From: JAVBPA01 sp031549925
Lineage (GTDB): Bacteria; Bacillota; Clostridia; Oscillospirales; CAG-272
Reading direction: 5' to 3'
DNA length: 64,000 nt
NCBI GenBank assembly: GCA_031549925.1
Contig: JAVBPA010000006.1
Span: forward strand, 14,160-78,159
The translations under genes and the position numbers were made by a program. Positions 61,691 through 64,000 of the stretch are shown here, in pieces (position 1 is the stretch's first letter; each line of letters opens with the position of its first letter). The notes beneath the pieces were generated by a model. That model was not told where the DNA came from, did not search any database, and saw only the letters and a list, made by a program, of their open reading frames with translations.

Positions 61691-64000
61691 GTGATTTATA
61701 TATCTTTTAATATTGAAAAATTAAAAAATCCTCCGATAAAATTACGTCCGGCGAATTATTGGGGTTGGTTAGGTGACATTTCTCCAACCGAAGCAGCTTG
61801 GCAAGTTGAACAAATGTATACAGCCGGACTTGGAGGATATGTTCCTCATTCGCGCGGCGGAAGAGAAGTGCCTTATATGGGTAAGGATTGGATGGATTCG
61901 GTTGAATCTATTTTAAACACAGGCGATAAATACGGAATGATGACAATAATGGATGATGAGGACGGTTGGCCCAGCGGTTTCGGCGGAGGATATGTAAATA
62001 AAAAAGGTGTTCCTTATCATGTAAAATGGCTTGTTTGCAACAAAATTGAAAGTTTTAATGAAGAAGAAAAAAGTGCTGTAAATTTTCTCGGATTCTATAA
62101 AATAGGCGAACAAAAAATAAAAATTACATACGGTTCAAGCGAATATTACGTCGATAATATGGATGAAAAGGTTGTAGACGCTTTTATCGAAGCAGGATAT
62201 GAAAGTTATTATAAAAGATTTGGCGATAGATTTTACGGTATTTTTTCAGATGAACCTCAGCTTGCGAGAGAACATATTCCGTGGTCCGATATAATCCCCG
62301 AAAAATTTTTACAAAGATACGGTTATGATATTAAAGAAAATCTTGATGCTGTTTTCTTTGATGTAAAAGGCTACGAAAAAATAAGATTTGATTATTGGAA
62401 ACTCGTTTCAGAGCTTTTTGAAATTTCATACGGTAAAAAAATCGGTGATTGGTGCCGCGCACATAATATAATTTTTACAGGTCATACAACACTCGAGGAA
62501 AGTCTTCCGTGGCAAATGAAATGTTCAGGCAGTACAATGCAGTTTTACGAACATTTTGATATTCCGGGAATGGACTGGCTTTGCCGTGTACCCGTTTCTA
62601 ATATGGCGGTAAAGCAATTGACAACAGTAAGTGAGCAGACGAACAAAGAACGAGTTTTATCCGAAATGTACGGCTGCTGCGGATGGAACATCGGTTTTGA
62701 CGATATGAAGTGGATAGGCGAGTGGCATTTTGTTCACGGTGTGAATTTTATGCTTCAGCATTTAGGTTTATATTCATTAAAAGGTTCGAGAAAACGTGAA
62801 TATCCGGCTTCTTTGTTTTATCAGCAGCCATGGTGGAGCGATTATCCGGTTTTCAATGATTATTTTGCCCGTTTAAGCCTTGTAATCAAAGAAGGCAAAC
62901 CAATGATAGACATTCTTTTATTACATCCGATGTCTAGCATATGGACATTATTTAACGACTCAAATAATGATCTTCAAAACAGCATAGAGGGATCATTTAA
63001 AAATTTATCAACTCGTTTAATGGATCAAAATTACAATTACCATTACGGCGACGATGCGATAATGAAACGCCATTTGAAAATAGAAGATAATAAAGCGGTA
63101 ATCGGAAATTATAAATATAAAATTATTATTATGCCCGAAATGACGAATATAAATGATAATACTTTCACTATATTAATAAACTTTGCAAATAACGGAGGTA
63201 TTATATTAAGCTTAGGCAGATTTCCGCATTTAGTAAATGGCGAATTGAATCCGAAAATCGAAGAATTGAAAAAATATGTTAAAAATTTTGCGGATACAGA
63301 GGTTTTATTAATCGAGCTTGAAAAATATAATTTACGTCCGCTCATAATAAAATCAAATACAGGTGATTACACAAAAAATATATATTCACGTTCTATGTTA
63401 TATGAAAACGAAATGTGTCACTATATAGTAAATACAAATAACATTTCGGATTTTAATATTAATATTAAAACGATTTCTGATAAAAACTTAAAAAAATTCA
63501 ATTTAAATACATGCGAATTTGAAAATATCAATTATCAGAATTATAATTTAAGACCGACAGAGTCATTATTATTATTCGAAACAAACGATGAATTATGTCT
63601 AAAAGAAAACATCGTTTATACAAATGAAATGAATCTCAACGGAAATTGGGAAATAAAAAAATGCACGGAGAATGCGCTTGTCCTAGACATGTGTGAATAT
63701 TCATTTGACGGTAAAAATTTTGAAGATGAAATTTATATATTAAAATTACAAAAAAAGCTTTTAAACGAAAAAACAAACCGCGATGTATATATGAATTTTA
63801 ATTTTTATTGTGATATAATACCCAGTGAATGTTGGCTGTTGATTGAAGAACCGGAAAAGAATGAAATAAAAATAAACGGTTTGGATATAAATGCAAGTGT
63901 TATAGGATGGCATTATGATAAAAATTTCAAAAAAATTCCTATAGAAAAATATCTAGTTAAAGGGAAAAATATAATAACGATAAAAAGATATTTTTATTTA
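61691..64000 (+). CDS. GH106-like glycoside hydrolase, 3' truncated by window edge
   Basis: At least 770 codons, open to the window end, so the C-terminus is missing. IKLRPANYWGWLGDISPTEAAWQVEQMYTAGLGGYVPHSRGG and DDEDGWPSGFGGGYV are the start of the TIM-barrel catalytic region of GH106/alpha-L-rhamnosidase-like enzymes; FSDEPQL holds a likely acidic residue. A jelly-roll-like segment (INGLDINASVIGWHYDKNF) begins near residue 730. Start uncertain: GTG at 61691 is in frame but overlaps the ribosome site, while AAAAGGTGTGA points to an ATA at 61700 (IS FNIEKLKNPP). No signal peptide, so intracellular action on short oligosaccharides is likely. Confidence 0.8.
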   Translation, partial: MIYISFNIEKLKNPPIKLRPANYWGWLGDISPTEAAWQVEQMYTAGLGGYVPHSRGGREVPYMGKDWMDSVESILNTGDKYGMMTIMDDEDGWPSGFGGGYVNKKGVPYHVKWLVCNKIESFNEEEKSAVNFLGFYKIGEQKIKITYGSSEYYVDNMDEKVVDAFIEAGYESYYKRFGDRFYGIFSDEPQLAREHIPWSDIIPEKFLQRYGYDIKENLDAVFFDVKGYEKIRFDYWKLVSELFEISYGKKIGDWCRAHNIIFTGHTTLEESLPWQMKCSGSTMQFYEHFDIPGMDWLCRVPVSNMAVKQLTTVSEQTNKERVLSEMYGCCGWNIGFDDMKWIGEWHFVHGVNFMLQHLGLYSLKGSRKREYPASLFYQQPWWSDYPVFNDYFARLSLVIKEGKPMIDILLLHPMSSIWTLFNDSNNDLQNSIEGSFKNLSTRLMDQNYNYHYGDDAIMKRHLKIEDNKAVIGNYKYKIIIMPEMTNINDNTFTILINFANNGGIILSLGRFPHLVNGELNPKIEELKKYVKNFADTEVLLIELEKYNLRPLIIKSNTGDYTKNIYSRSMLYENEMCHYIVNTNNISDFNINIKTISDKNLKKFNLNTCEFENINYQNYNLRPTESLLLFETNDELCLKENIVYTNEMNLNGNWEIKKCTENALVLDMCEYSFDGKNFEDEIYILKLQKKLLNEKTNRDVYMNFNFYCDIIPSECWLLIEEPEKNEIKINGLDINASVIGWHYDKNFKKIPIEKYLVKGKNIITIKRYFYL

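Overview
The window is a low-GC bacterial chromosome segment whose gene content points to an endospore-forming Clostridia-type Firmicute, probably an uncultured gut or anaerobic-digester lineage. The evidence is the spoIIAA-spoIIAB-sigF operon, spoIVB, a divIVA-ileS-lspA-rluD block with sepF and yggS, the YfmF/YfmH peptidase pair, an L27 with a cleavable N-terminus plus its Prp protease, and lysine and TPP riboswitches. No phage, insertion sequence, CRISPR array or integrase was seen. The lineage is inferred from gene content and order only.

Layout. 1-3.4 kb: a WbsX/GH99-like gene, tRNA-Gln(TTG) with a strong promoter, and a six-hairpin glycosidase. 3.4-5 kb: rpsF-ssb-rpsR with a structured leader. 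5.1-7.7 kb: lnt and an RluA-family synthase. 7.8-9.5 kb: an SGNH hydrolase facing thiT, which has a TPP riboswitch with an attenuator. 9.6-13.1 kb: a sugar module (lipoprotein binding protein, TIM-barrel isomerase, Gfo/Idh/MocA dehydrogenase). 13.3-27.1 kb: a long minus-strand housekeeping run (queA, NUDIX-MazG fusion, miaA, HlyD-like, yggS, sepF, yggT, divIVA, ileS, lspA, rluD, HAD phosphatase, serine hydrolase). 27.2-35.5 kb: lysine riboswitch and dapA, then GH116 glycosidase, aldo/keto reductase, binding protein and BNR/sialidase-like protein, then dapB. 35.6-36.6 kb: rplU-prp-rpmA. 37-44.1 kb: a giant cyclic beta-1,2-glucan synthase-like gene interrupted by one frameshift. 44.2-48.6 kb: yfmF-yfmH-lgt-folD. 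48.7-52.1 kb: sigF operon, hflX, rpmE. 52.3-54.7 kb: a third binding protein with a Gfo/Idh/MocA gene. 54.9-58 kb: a UvrD/PcrA helicase with an unusual Cys/His C-terminal domain. 58.1-60 kb: a corrinoid protein and its likely AraC/PocR-type regulator. 60.3-61.5 kb: spoIVB. 61.7 kb to the end: a GH106-like hydrolase that runs off the window.

How it fits together. Housekeeping operons alternate with small carbohydrate modules. Three paralogous solute-binding lipoproteins each sit beside sugar hydrolases or oxidoreductases, but no ABC permease or ATPase is present, so the permeases must be elsewhere or shared. The full lipoprotein maturation set (lgt, lspA, lnt) is in the window, which matches the many lipoproteins but is uncommon for lnt in this phylum.

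The most interesting signals are the helicase C-terminal domain, the zinc-knuckle inside a glycosidase, the single-base frameshift in the glucan synthase, the 20-bp triplication at the rpmA stop codon, three genes whose Shine-Dalgarno sequence points to ATA rather than a standard start, and the dapA/dapB pair split by sugar genes. No convincing wholly new multi-gene system was found.
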